A program made the position numbers and the translations under genes. The notes beneath the pieces are model-generated. The model saw only the letters and a program-made list of their open reading frames with translations. It searched no databases and was not told where the DNA came from. Positions 7,847 through 17,648 of a stretch of 64,000 bases of DNA are shown in pieces (the first letter of the stretch is position 1; every line of letters starts with the position of its first letter). The DNA comes from Lewinellaceae bacterium (lineage in GTDB: Bacteria; Bacteroidota; Bacteroidia; Chitinophagales; Saprospiraceae), in the NCBI GenBank assembly GCA_016719605.1, contig JADJYW010000001.1:620001-684000 (forward strand), read 5' to 3'.

Positions 7847-9088
7847 ATGGCCGTTTTCTCCCGCACCATCCACCCGCTGCTGATTCGAGCGGTTGCGCAG
7901 GCTTTGCAGGCCATTTTTGTTGAAAACCGTTTTGCCGACAAGGTGATCGAGTACACCCTGCGCCACAACCCCAAGGCCGGCAGCCGCGACCGGGCGTTTA
8001 TCGCCGAAACAACCTACGAAATCGGGCGGTACTACCGTCTGTACGCAGCCATTCTCGGCAAAGAGCCGCAGACAGTGGAGGATTTCTGGAAAATGGTCGG
8101 CATACACCTCGCACTTGGCCCTTCCGATATTTGGCCGGGCGTAGCCGGCATTGCGGAGTTTAGCACGCTTGACCCCACGGAAATCGGCGAAAAAGCCGCA
8201 CAATTTCGCGCGGAACGCAAACTCCGCGAAAGTATTCCCGACTGGCTCGACGAGCTCGGCGCGCGCGAACTTGGCCCGCTCTGGGACGAGGTTTTGCCCT
8301 GGCTGAACCGCCCCGCGGAGGTTGTCCTCCGCACCAATCGCCTCAAGACCGACCGCGTTGCGCTCCAAAAGGCGCTCGCCGAGGAAGGGGTGGATACCAA
8401 ACCCGTGGGCGATGCCGATGCGCTGGTGCTGCTGCGCCGGCAAAACGTTTTTCAGACTCAGGCATTCAAAAAGGGGCTGTTTGAAGTACAGGACTTCAGT
8501 AGCCAACTGGTAGCGCCCTTTCTCCATCCAAAACCAGGTATGCGCGTGGTGGATGCCTGCGCGGGCGGTGGCGGCAAAGCCCTGCACCTTGCCGCCTTGC
8601 TCGAAGGCCGCGGCTCGGTAATTGCGCTCGATACCCTCGCGTGGAAACTTGACGACCTCCGCCAGCGCGCCCGTCGCGCGGGTATATCCAACATCGAAAC
8701 CCGGGCGATCGAGAGCACCAAGGTCGTCAAACGCCTGTACGGTACTGCCGACCGGCTCCTGCTTGATGTGCCGTGTAGCGGCCTCGGCGTGTTGCGGCGC
8801 AATCCCGACAGCAAGTGGAAACTTAGTCCGGAGTTTATTGAAAACCTGCATGCAACCCAGCAGGAAATCCTGCAATCGTACAGCCGTATCCTCAAACCCG
8901 GCGGACAAATGGTGTACGCGACATGCAGCATCCTTCCCTCCGAAAATGAAGAGCAGGTGCAAAAATTCCTTGCCGGTGCGGCTGGAAAATCGTTCAAACT
9001 GATCGCTGAACGCAAAATTCTGCCCCAGGACGAGGGCTTCGACGGGTTTTACATGGCGCTGCTGGCGAGCGAGGAGTACCGTGTTTGA
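7847..9088 (+). CDS. RsmB/NOP-family RNA (cytosine-C5) methyltransferase
   Basis: A SAM-dependent enzyme that methylates cytosine C5 in RNA, probably 16S rRNA. At 413 aa it has an N-terminal helical part (NusB-like region ending near residue 140), a PUA-like or linker region and a C-terminal Rossmann domain. The SAM loop is VDACAGGGGKALHLA. Motif IV, DVPCSGLGVLRRNPD, has the release cysteine, and motif VI, ATCSILPSENEEQV, has the catalytic TCS cysteine. Start ATG at 7847 lies one base after the yqgE stop; an upstream in-frame start inside yqgE is rejected. The exact target base (as in RsmB versus RsmF) cannot be told from sequence alone. Confidence 0.93.
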   Translation: MAVFSRTIHPLLIRAVAQALQAIFVENRFADKVIEYTLRHNPKAGSRDRAFIAETTYEIGRYYRLYAAILGKEPQTVEDFWKMVGIHLALGPSDIWPGVAGIAEFSTLDPTEIGEKAAQFRAERKLRESIPDWLDELGARELGPLWDEVLPWLNRPAEVVLRTNRLKTDRVALQKALAEEGVDTKPVGDADALVLLRRQNVFQTQAFKKGLFEVQDFSSQLVAPFLHPKPGMRVVDACAGGGGKALHLAALLEGRGSVIALDTLAWKLDDLRQRARRAGISNIETRAIESTKVVKRLYGTADRLLLDVPCSGLGVLRRNPDSKWKLSPEFIENLHATQQEILQSYSRILKPGGQMVYATCSILPSENEEQVQKFLAGAAGKSFKLIAERKILPQDEGFDGFYMALLASEEYRV

Positions 9089-9160
9089 ATGTTTTGATGT
9101 TAAAAACAGACACGCCGGGCAGGGGGTGTATTTGTATAGCGGGGAAAAGCCGCTTTCCTG

Positions 9161-9168
9161 TACCTTTG
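9161..9168 (+). promoter_or_regulatory. Candidate -7 box for the cold-shock protein gene
   Basis: TACCTTTG fits TAnnTTTG and lies about 130 bp before the cold-shock gene start, which leaves a long 5' leader of the kind often seen for cold-shock genes. No clear -33 motif is visible. Confidence 0.35.
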
Positions 9169-9299
9169 ATCCGAAATATCGTCCATTTGCTTGTTTAAGC
9201 AGGCTTTGAACGCTTCATCCGCCCCCCAACCGCGAATACACACCATGTATCAACATAAACCGGGCACCGCAGGTGTCCAAAGCCCAACAAAATAGTAAG

Positions 9300-9758
9300 A
9301 TGGCAAAATCGCAAGACTCGTACAACAAAAAAGAGCAAGAGAAAAAGCGCAAAAAAAAGAATGAAGAAAAATTAGAGCGCAAGGAGCAACGCAAAGCCGA
9401 AAAGGCAAAAGGTGGCGCGAAAACGCTGGAGGAAATGTTTTCCTATGTGGATGAAAACGGCAACCTCAGCAGTACGCCGCCGGACCCGTCTAAAAAGAAA
9501 GTCATCCGTGCCGAGGATATCGTACTCGGTGTGCCCTTCCGCGATGATACGCCCGAGGAGGTCGAACGCAAAGGTCAGGTGAAATTTTTCAACGACGAAA
9601 AAGGCTACGGCTTCATCATAGACGCGCAAACGAAAGACAGCATCTTTGTACACATCAACAATATCTCCGGTACTATCCGCGAAAATGATTTCGTAACGTT
9701 CGAGGTTGAAATGGGTCCGAAGGGGCCTAATGCCGTACGGGTGAAACTGGCAGTTTAG
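9300..9758 (+). CDS. Cold-shock domain protein with Lys/Glu-rich N-terminal extension
   Basis: A 152-residue nucleic-acid-binding protein. The C-terminal 65 residues are a cold-shock domain: GQVKFFNDEKGYGFI contains a shortened RNP1 (KGYGFI) and DSIFVHINNI contains RNP2 (FVH). The N-terminal 45 residues are almost entirely Lys, Glu, Gln and Arg and should form a charged helix. A linker of about 45 residues joins the two. ATG at 9300 is chosen over the upstream GTG at 9273. This extended architecture is a recurrent Bacteroidota type. A role as RNA chaperone or translation regulator is inferred from the domain only. Confidence 0.9.
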   Translation: MAKSQDSYNKKEQEKKRKKKNEEKLERKEQRKAEKAKGGAKTLEEMFSYVDENGNLSSTPPDPSKKKVIRAEDIVLGVPFRDDTPEEVERKGQVKFFNDEKGYGFIIDAQTKDSIFVHINNISGTIRENDFVTFEVEMGPKGPNAVRVKLAV

Positions 9759-9894
9759 CGCAGCACCCGAAAGGCAGGGTCATGGCACCCGAAGGGGAGT
9801 ATATCGTGGATCGTGTGGTGCAGGAGTATGCCGGTCATGTACAGACCAAGGCTGTTTACACGCGGCTTGCCTGCAACGGTTTCGCGATATCCCC

Positions 9895-9902
9895 TACCTT
9901 TG
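9895..9902 (+). promoter_or_regulatory. Candidate -7 box for the giant repeat protein
   Basis: TACCTTTG, a TAnnTTTG match, is 45 bp upstream of the ATG of the giant secreted protein. It supports starting that gene at 9947 rather than at the in-frame ATG at 9782, which lies upstream of this box. Confidence 0.4.
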
Positions 9903-9946
9903 CTCACCCCCGCTATCCGCTCGCTCAAACATTCGACTCGCTGCCT

Positions 9947-12900
9947 ATGTGCCGTCTCTACCTGCTCTGTAGTACCATTGTCCTGCTGTCCACCCCTTTG
10001 CTTTATGCCCAGTGCCCGATCATTGTTGACGCCGGCGACGACGTGTGGCTCTGCGCCCCGCCTACACCCACACAACTGAACGGTTCCATTAGCGGGGACT
10101 ATCTCAATTTCTCCTGGTCGCCTGTCGCCGGTATGCAAGGCGCCAATACGCTCAATCCGACGGTGAATGTCACCGGAAACGCCACTTATGTGCTTACCGC
10201 CCGAGCGGTAGACCTGAACTTTAACCTCATTCAGAACGGCGACTTCGAGGGCGGAAATTCCGGCTTTTACAGCGACTATACCTTCAGCCCCGGCAACCTC
10301 GTGCCCGAGGGCGTATACAACGTTCTGGATAATCCCCAAAACGACCACCCGGGCTTTGCGCCTTGCCCCGACCATACTTCCGGCAGTGGCAATATGATGG
10401 CCGTGAACGGCGCAGGGGCGCCCAACCAAAACGTCTGGTGCCAAACCGTGAACGTGCAGCCCAACACGCTCTATGCCTTTTCGGCATGGGTAACCACGCT
10501 CGTGGCGGCCTCGCCCGCTCTGCTCCAGTTTTCGATCAATGGGGGCGTCATCGGCCCCATTTTCAGCGCCCCTTCCAACACCTGCAACTGGGTCAATTTT
10601 TACACCACCTGGAACAGCGGCGCCAACTCCACCGCCACTATCTGCGTCGTCAACCAAAACACCGTGCTCGGCGGCAACGACTTCGCCCTCGACGATATCG
10701 TGTTCTCACCGGTATGTGTGGTGACCGACACGGTTCGCATCTTCGTCGCCAATGTGCTCGCCGCGGCCGCCCCAACTGTCGTTTCTATTCCCTGCGATGG
10801 TGTCAATGTGACTCTGAACGGTACCGGCTCCAGTGTCGGGCCGAATATCTCCTACAACTGGGACACCTCCGACGGCAACATCGTATCCGGCCAAAATACA
10901 CTCAACCCCGTCGTGAACGCCGCCGGAACCTACACCCTGACCGTCACCTTCAACAACGGCTTTGTGGAGTGCTCCAAAACCGCCATCGTCACCGTCTCCC
11001 CAAGTCCTAACCCGCTGATTGCCTGGATCAATACACCGCTGCCGCTGGGCTGCGGAAGCCCTTCTGTACAACTTTTCGGATTCTCCAGCCAGTCATCTTT
11101 TTCTACCTACCAATGGTCGGCCGGACCGGGCGGCAACTTTACCTCCGATACCAATATCCCTTTTGTCACTGTGGATCAGCCCGGGGAGTACACTCTGCTC
11201 GTAACCAACACCAACACCGGTTGTACGGCCGAAACCTCGGTGATTGTCATTACGGCCACCAACCCGCCCACCGCCAATGCCACCGCCGACATCTCGGTGT
11301 TCAACTGTTCCTCCACGTCCTTCGGCCTCAGCGGGGCCGGCTCCAGCCAGGGCAACAATATCAGCTACGCCTGGACGGCCCAAAACGGCGGCAACATCAT
11401 CGCCGGCGCTAATTTGCAAAACGCCGTTGCCGATACCTCCGGCACCTACATCCTCACCGTCACCAACACGGCCAACGGCTGCACTGCCGCCGATACCGTG
11501 CTCGTAACCCCGAACCTGACCCCGCCCGTGGTGACCATTGACACCCCCGGCATTTTCAACTGCGCTACCGATACGCTGACCTTGCTCGGCGCCGTGAACG
11601 TCAATACCGCCCAGACCACCTGGCTGACCGCTTCCGGTGGCAGTTTTTCCGGCGACTCCAGTCTGCTGCAAATTGCCGCACTCACCCCCGGAATTTTTAT
11701 CCTAACCGCCTTTGATACCACCAATTTCTGCTTCGGCAGCGATACCGTGGTCGTGACCATAGACACCATCGCACCGCTGGCGCAAATCGCCCCGCCCGAC
11801 ACGATTACTTGCCAAAGTACCAGTATTTCACTCTCCGGAGCCGGATCGTCGCAAGGAGCCGGAATCACCTACCTGTGGACCGCCTCGGCGGGCGGTAATG
11901 TCGTGTCCGGCGACACGTCCCTCAACCCCGTGGTCAATGCCGCGGGCGCCTACACCCTGCTGGTCGTCAATGCCGCCAACGGCTGCACCGCCGACAGCAC
12001 CGTGCTCGTCAATGCCGACGCCGATGCTATCGTGGCCGTAGCCAACGCACCCGACACGCTCACCTGCGCCGTCCTGTCTGTGCTGCTCAACGCCAACGGA
12101 TCCAGCAATATCCCGGGCCTCACCTACGCCTGGACGACTGCGAACGGCCTGCTTCTCGGCGGCGCCGATACGCCCGCACCTACCGCCGGCGCTCCGGGCA
12201 CTTACCTGCTCTTGCTCACCAACCCCGCCAACGGCTGCACCGCCACCGATCAGGCTATTGTTCTTCAAAATATAACGCCGCCCAACATCGGCATCGTTAC
12301 CCCCGATACGCTCACCTGCGCCAACCCGACCTTGAGTTTGCAAGGCCAAAACAACGCACCGGCGGGCAGTTTTACCTACTTCTGGACGGCTTCCAACGGC
12401 GGCAATATCCTCAGCGGCGACACCACGCTCAGCCCTGTCGTGAACGCCGCCGGAACCTACAGCCTTTCCTCCACCGACCTGGCCAACGGCTGCACCGCTG
12501 CGGTATCCGTGCAGGTTACCATCGAAGCCGGTACGCCCGTGGCGCTGGCCAGTGTACCCGGCCCCATCACCTGTGCCGATCCGACCCGCACCATCAACAC
12601 GACAGGGTCGTCGGTTGGGCCTAACTTCGTTTACGCCTGGGTAGCCGGCGCGGGCGGCAATATCCTGTCCGGCGAAAACGGCCCCGCACCCGTGGTGGAT
12701 GCGCTCGGCAATTATGCCCTGACCATCACCAATACGGCCAACGGCTGCACCGCCACGGCATCCGTGTCCGTGACCCAGGATACTGCCGCGCCGCCTGCCG
12801 ATGCCGGCCCCGACGGCCTGCTCACCTGCGCCGACCCGGTTTTTAGCCTGTCGGCAAATGGCGGCCAGGCGAGTGGTCTTCAGTTTTTCTGGCAAACCCC

Positions 12901-15900
12901 CGACGGCGGTTTCAGCGGAAGCCCCGATAGTATAGCAGTCGGCACGACCTTGCCCGGCGTCTACAACCTCACCGTTACCAATCCGCAAAACGGCTGCACG
13001 GCCGCCGATACGACCATCGTGACCGCCGACCAAACGCCGCCCGACGTGGCTGTTTTGGCGCCGGTACTGCTCACTTGTGTGCAACTGACCGCAACGCTGA
13101 ACACAACCGGCGGAGCGCCCGGTTTTGTTTTCCAATGGACAACCCCCGACGGGCAGTTTGTGTCCGGCCAGAATAGCCCCGCCCCCGTGGTGGATGCGCC
13201 CGGACAATACGACCTGCTCGTGACCAACTCCGCCAACGGCTGCACGACGGTACGCACCGCTACCGTGGATCAAAACATCGCCATTCCGCAGGCGGCTATC
13301 GGGTCTGCGCCGCTGCTCACTTGCGCCATTCCGCAGGCTTCCCTGCACGGCACCGCCGAACCCGGCCCCGGCATCGTCATTGAGTGGACGGTTAGCGCCG
13401 GCGGCAACATCATTTCGGGCGCCGGCACCTCCAATCCTGTGGTGGACCAGCCCGGCAACTACCTGATGCTCGTGACCAACACGGCCAATGGCTGCACCAA
13501 TACGGCCGCAGTGGTGGTGCCGCAAAACATCATTACGCCGGTGGCCGACGCGGGGCAGCAGGCTACGCTGAGTTGCTTAGTCAACAGTCTGGTACTGGCA
13601 GCAACCGGCTCGGCCGACGGCACGCCCGTTTTTGCATGGAGTGCCGCCGGGGGTGGCAATATCGTATCCGGCGCAGGCACCCTGACCCCCACCGTGAACG
13701 CCCCCGGCCAGTACACCCTGCTCGTAACCGATTTGGACAACGGCTGCACCGCAACCAGCACCGTTTTGGTGCAAAACGACGCCAATGCACCTGCGGCAAC
13801 GGTCGGTCAACCCGGCACACTCACCTGTGCCGTCACCCAACTGGCCCTACCGGGCAGCGGCAGCACGGGCGCCGGTTTCGTGCCCGCCTGGACGGCAGCC
13901 GGGGCGGCAATATCGTGTCCGGCGCCAATAGCCTCATTCCGGTGGTGAATGCACCGGGTGTGTACACCCTGACCGTCACGAACACCCAAAACGGCAGCAC
14001 GGCTACTGCACAAACGACTGTTTTGCAAAATATAACCCCGCCTCCGGTGAGCATCGCAACACCCGGCACGCTCACTTGCACCACGCAAACGCTCGCGCTG
14101 TCGGGTGCGCCGGCGAGCACCGGTTTTACCTATCTCTGGCAAACATCTGGCGGCAACATCGTGTCCGGCGGCAGCACGCCCGCGCCCGTCGTGAACCAGC
14201 CCGGCGCCTACACCCTCCTGATGACCGACCTGACGAACGGCTGCACCGCCACTGCTTCCGCGCAGGTTGGATCAAATACCACTGCGCCTGCTATTGCGGC
14301 GGCTGCGCCGCAAACGCTCACTTGCGTTGTGGCGCAGGTGCCGCTGAGCGGCACCGTCAGCCAGCCCGCGAGCGGTTTTTCCGCCAACTGGACCACGCAG
14401 AACGGGCAAATCGTTTCGGGACAAAATACCCTTGCGCCGGTCGTGAACGCACCGGGCGCCTACCTCCTGACCGTGCAAAACCAGCAAAACGGCTGCACCG
14501 CCACTGCCATGACAACGGTGCTGCAAAACATTGCGCCGCCGGTAGCCAATGCCGGGCCGGCGCCCACGCTCACCTGCACACAACCACAGGCAACGCTCAG
14601 CGCAGCCGCTTCGACGGGACAAGGAGCGCTGACGTACAGTTGGTCGGGCGGCCAAATCGCGAGTGGCGGCAACACCCTTGCTCCGACTATTTCCCAGGCG
14701 GCGACCTACACGGTGACCGTGACGGACGGCGCCAATGGCTGCACGGCATCCGCTACGGTGACCGTGCAGAACAACACGGCACTGCCCGTGGCCGTCATCG
14801 CGCTGCCGCTGCCGCGCACTTGTGCCCGCGATACGGTAACGCTGAACGCATCTGCGTCGAGTAGCGGGCCGGATTTCAGTATCAACTGGACAACGCCAAA
14901 CGGCAATTTCGCCGGCGGGCAAACCACGCTTACCCCCTTGGCAAACGCTGCAGGAATCTACAATCTCCTGCTAACCAACATACAGAACGGCTGCACTGCT
15001 ACGGCTACCGCCACCGTGACCGAGGATCTGGCTGCGCCAAACGCCGATGCCGGGCCGGTACAACAACTGTACTGCGACCAGCCGCAAGCAACCCTTTCGG
15101 GCAGCAGCAGCACGGCGGGGCCAATGTTGTTTTCGTGGACGGCAGCGCCCGGGGCCAACATCGTCGGCGGGGCCAATAGTGCCGGCCCGGTGGTGAACGC
15201 GCCGGGGTTGTACCTGTTCACCGTAACCAACCCGGCCAATGGCTGCACGGCCACCGACAACGTGCTCGTGTCCGAAATTCCGCTGCCGGCTTTTGTGCCG
15301 CAACTGACCCCGCCGAACTGTCACATCCCGACGGGCGCCATTGCTTTCGGCCCTGTTTCGGGTGGGGAGGCGCCGTTTCAGTACTCCGTCAACGGCGGGC
15401 AGAGTTTTCAGACATCGCCCAATTTCAATGGTCTCCAGCCCGGCCCCTACATGCTGATCGTGCGCGATGCCCTTGGCTGCACGGCCGAATTGCCGCTGGC
15501 AATAGCGCCGCCTTTCCTGCCTGCGGTAACGTTGACCGTCGGGCCGGTACTCGAACTGGGCGATTCCGTGCAGTTGCAGCCGGTGCTCAACCTGCCGGCG
15601 AGTCAGGTAGCGGACTGGATATGGACGCCTGCCGAAGGGCTTTCCTGCACCGATTGTCCTACGCCTTGGGCGCGGCCGTTCCGGCCCACAGTGTATCGGC
15701 TGCGGATTGTTGATCTGGACGGCTGTCCAGCGGAAGCCACGGTGCTGGTACAGGTAAACCGCCGTCGGAATTTGTACGCGCCCAATATCTTTTCGCCCGA
15801 CGGCGACGGCCTGAACGACCGTTTTCTGCTGTACGGCCGGGGCGTGACGATTGTGCGTTCGCTGCGCATCTTCGACCGCTGGGGCAATCAGTTATTTTTG

Positions 15901-16056
15901 AACGAAAACCTCCCGATCAACGAGGAATCGGCGGGTTGGGACGGCACGTTCCGCGGCCAGCAGATGCAGCCCGGCGTGTACGTCTGGCAAGCCGAAGTAG
16001 AGTTTGTGGATGGTGCGGTGGAGATTTTTGCGGGGGATGTGACGGTGTATCGGTAA
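9947..16056 (+). CDS. Giant secreted repeat protein with T9SS type B sorting domain (one frameshift)
   Basis: Restored length is 2036 residues. The signal peptide MCRLYLLCSTIVLL...LLYAQ fixes the start. A beta-domain with NLIQNGDFEGGNSGF near residue 88 resembles a carbohydrate-binding module. About 18 Ig/PKD-like repeats of roughly 80-85 residues follow; most share LTCA near their start, a YxW core, GGNI(V/L)SG, PVV(N/D)APG and end in NGCTA. The last 100 residues (NIFSPDGDGLNDRF, FDRWGN, GWDGTF, PGVYVWQ) are the gliding-motility-associated type B C-terminal domain used by T9SS. A single G is missing at GGGG 13901-13904: the first frame stops at 13948, whereas adding one G continues TAAGGGNIVSG perfectly. 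Likely a cell-surface adhesin or sheath-like filament; no enzyme motif is visible. Confidence 0.9.
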
Positions 16057-16112
16057 ATTGAGGGAAAGGCGAGGAGCAAACTCTTGGCCCTCATTGAGGG
16101 TTATCATAACTA

Positions 16113-16188
16113 TCCAACCCTCCAACCAGAAACCTTCCAACCAGAAACCCTCCAACCAGAAACCCTCCAACCTTCCAATCAGAAACCT
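16113..16188. repeat. 15-bp minisatellite, unit TCCAACCAGAAACCC
   Basis: Three near-perfect 15-bp units plus partial units lie between the giant protein and the DUF4293 gene, ending just before the -7 box. The reverse complement of the repeat at 43287-43320 differs from this unit by one base, so the two loci belong to one dispersed family. Confidence 0.8.
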
Positions 16189-16195
16189 TTTCCAT

Positions 16196-16203
16196 TACCT
16201 TTG
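16196..16203 (+). promoter_or_regulatory. Candidate -7 box for the DUF4293 gene
   Basis: TACCTTTG lies 17 bp before the DUF4293 ATG, predicting a very short 5' leader. The minisatellite occupies the place where a -33 element would be. Confidence 0.4.
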
Positions 16204-16219
16204 CCCCCTAAAAAACGCC

Positions 16220-16669
16220 ATGATTCAACGTATTCAAACGGTATTTCTCTTTCTGGCTGCCGGCCTGCTCGGGAGCCAGTTTTTTTTACCCTACCTGCAA
16301 ACCCCGGAAGGCGATCCCGCCCGCGCACTCCCTGTCCTAGCCGACGGCATGCTGAATCCCTTAGACAATCCGGGTATTCTGGGCCTTACCGCCCTGGGCG
16401 CCATTGTATCGCTGGCCGCTATTTTCCTGTTTAAAAACCGCTCCTTGCAGACCCGGCTCACACTCACGGCCTTCGGCGTGGGCATCATGCTCCTGGTGCT
16501 AACGGGCTTTACGACCAAAACCACCCTCGACCAGGTGCCGGAGGGCGGCTCTGCTCAGTTTGCCCTCGGCCTGGCTCTGCCCGTACTCGCTGTTGTGCTA
16601 AACTGGCTGGCCGCCCGCGCAATCCGCAAGGACGAGTCGCTGGTGCGCTCGATGAACCGACTCCGTTAG
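16220..16669 (+). CDS. DUF4293 family integral membrane protein
   Basis: A 149-residue protein of the DUF4293 family, which is essentially restricted to Bacteroidota and has no known function. It has four hydrophobic segments (around residues 4-23, 48-70, 77-97 and 112-132), an N-terminal MIQRIQTVFLFLAA that is the family signature, and a charged C-terminus (RKDESLVRSMNRLR). The start at 16220 is set by that signature and the -7 box. It stands alone between the giant adhesin and the convergent lipid kinase. Confidence 0.85.
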   Translation: MIQRIQTVFLFLAAGLLGSQFFLPYLQTPEGDPARALPVLADGMLNPLDNPGILGLTALGAIVSLAAIFLFKNRSLQTRLTLTAFGVGIMLLVLTGFTTKTTLDQVPEGGSAQFALGLALPVLAVVLNWLAARAIRKDESLVRSMNRLR

Positions 16670-16671
16670 TC

Positions 16672-16703
16672 AGTTTTGAGTTTTGAGTTTTGAGTTTTGA
16701 GTT
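16672..16703. repeat. 7-bp minisatellite AGTTTTG, about 4.5 copies
   Basis: Tandem heptamers fill the gap between the convergent DUF4293 and lipid-kinase genes and run up to the kinase stop codon. The same heptamer array recurs at 25191-25222 inside a TonB receptor gene. Confidence 0.85.
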
Positions 16704-17622
16704 AGAGCGCGATGCGCAGGGATTTTTCCAAAATAGAAAACTCTGCGGGCGATTCGCCGAGAAACTCCCCGTCCGCTTCGAGGGGCGTAGGTATGTCGCC
16801 GAGGTGCGCCACCCGCAGGTTTTTGGTTTGAAAACCTCCAACCTTGGGGTGGCGCAACAGCGTGCCGTTATAAAACCGGTTTGTTTGTAGCAGTACCTCC
16901 CACTTAGGTAAATGCCGCGCGTAGGTGACTGCGAGCAGACCATCGTCGGGAACGGCATGGGGCACCAATTGCATCCCGCCACCGGAGTAGCGGCAAATGC
17001 CCACATTGATCGTGTAGAACGAATCCTCCACGGTATTTTCCTCCCAAAACAACTGCGCCGGAGTGAGCCGGTACTCGAACAGGTACTGCGCTACCATGAG
17101 CAGGTATTGCATGCGCGACACGAACCGATGCTGCTCCAGTTTTTTGGCAATAAACGCATCGTAGGCCATACCCGCCACATTCACAAAAAACCGCTCGGCA
17201 GGCAGGCCGTCCTGCCAATACACCACCTTGCCGGCATCCTGCAACACCGTTTCTCCCTGCTGCAGCCGGCGCAATCGGCGACGCGGATCGTGCGGAATCC
17301 CGTACGTCCGCGCCCAGTCGTTGCCCGTGCCGATGGGCAGCAGCGCGTAGGTGATGCCGGCCGGCGGAACGTGCGGTTGGCACAGGATACCGTTGGCAAT
17401 TTCGTGGTTGGTACCATCGCCACCCAGGCCGAGGATATGCCGGCAACCCTTCAGCACGGCGTCGTCCACGAGGCGCACCGCATGGCCGCGGTGCTCCGTG
17501 AAACGGACCGTGTAGGAAAAGCCCATCTCCTGCAAAAGCGCCTCAAGGTCGGGCCAGCGCCGCCCAACGGCGCCGTTGCCTGCGGCAGGATTGGCGATGA
17601 TGTGCCAGAATGGTTGGTTCAT
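16702..17622 (-). CDS. Diacylglycerol/lipid kinase (YegS/DagK family)
   Basis: A 306-residue soluble kinase expected to phosphorylate diacylglycerol or a related lipid with ATP. The catalytic domain carries the nucleotide-binding signature GGDGTNHE (residues 67-74) and the following LPIGTGNDWARTYG motif. The second, beta-sandwich domain includes GICRYSGGGMQLVPHAVPDD (Asp ligand region) and the C-terminal EADGEFLG motif. ATG at 17622 (MNQPFWHIIANPAAG) is chosen because family members start just before the IxNPxAG strand. It follows the TonB receptor stop by 26 bp on the same strand, so cotranscription is likely. Confidence 0.93.
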   Translation of the reverse strand: MNQPFWHIIANPAAGNGAVGRRWPDLEALLQEMGFSYTVRFTEHRGHAVRLVDDAVLKGCRHILGLGGDGTNHEIANGILCQPHVPPAGITYALLPIGTGNDWARTYGIPHDPRRRLRRLQQGETVLQDAGKVVYWQDGLPAERFFVNVAGMAYDAFIAKKLEQHRFVSRMQYLLMVAQYLFEYRLTPAQLFWEENTVEDSFYTINVGICRYSGGGMQLVPHAVPDDGLLAVTYARHLPKWEVLLQTNRFYNGTLLRHPKVGGFQTKNLRVAHLGDIPTPLEADGEFLGESPAEFSILEKSLRIAL

Positions 17623-17648
17623 GTTACGCGCAGTTTGTCCTACCCTGT

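Noticed and set aside
9782..9946. N-terminal extension of the giant adhesin to an upstream ATG
   Set aside because: It would put 55 residues ahead of a clear signal peptide, and a -7 promoter box lies inside it.
16113..16188. Possible CRISPR array (short regular repeats)
   Set aside because: Units are contiguous, with no spacers, and no cas genes are near. The same applies to the arrays at 25640, 43287 and 58941.
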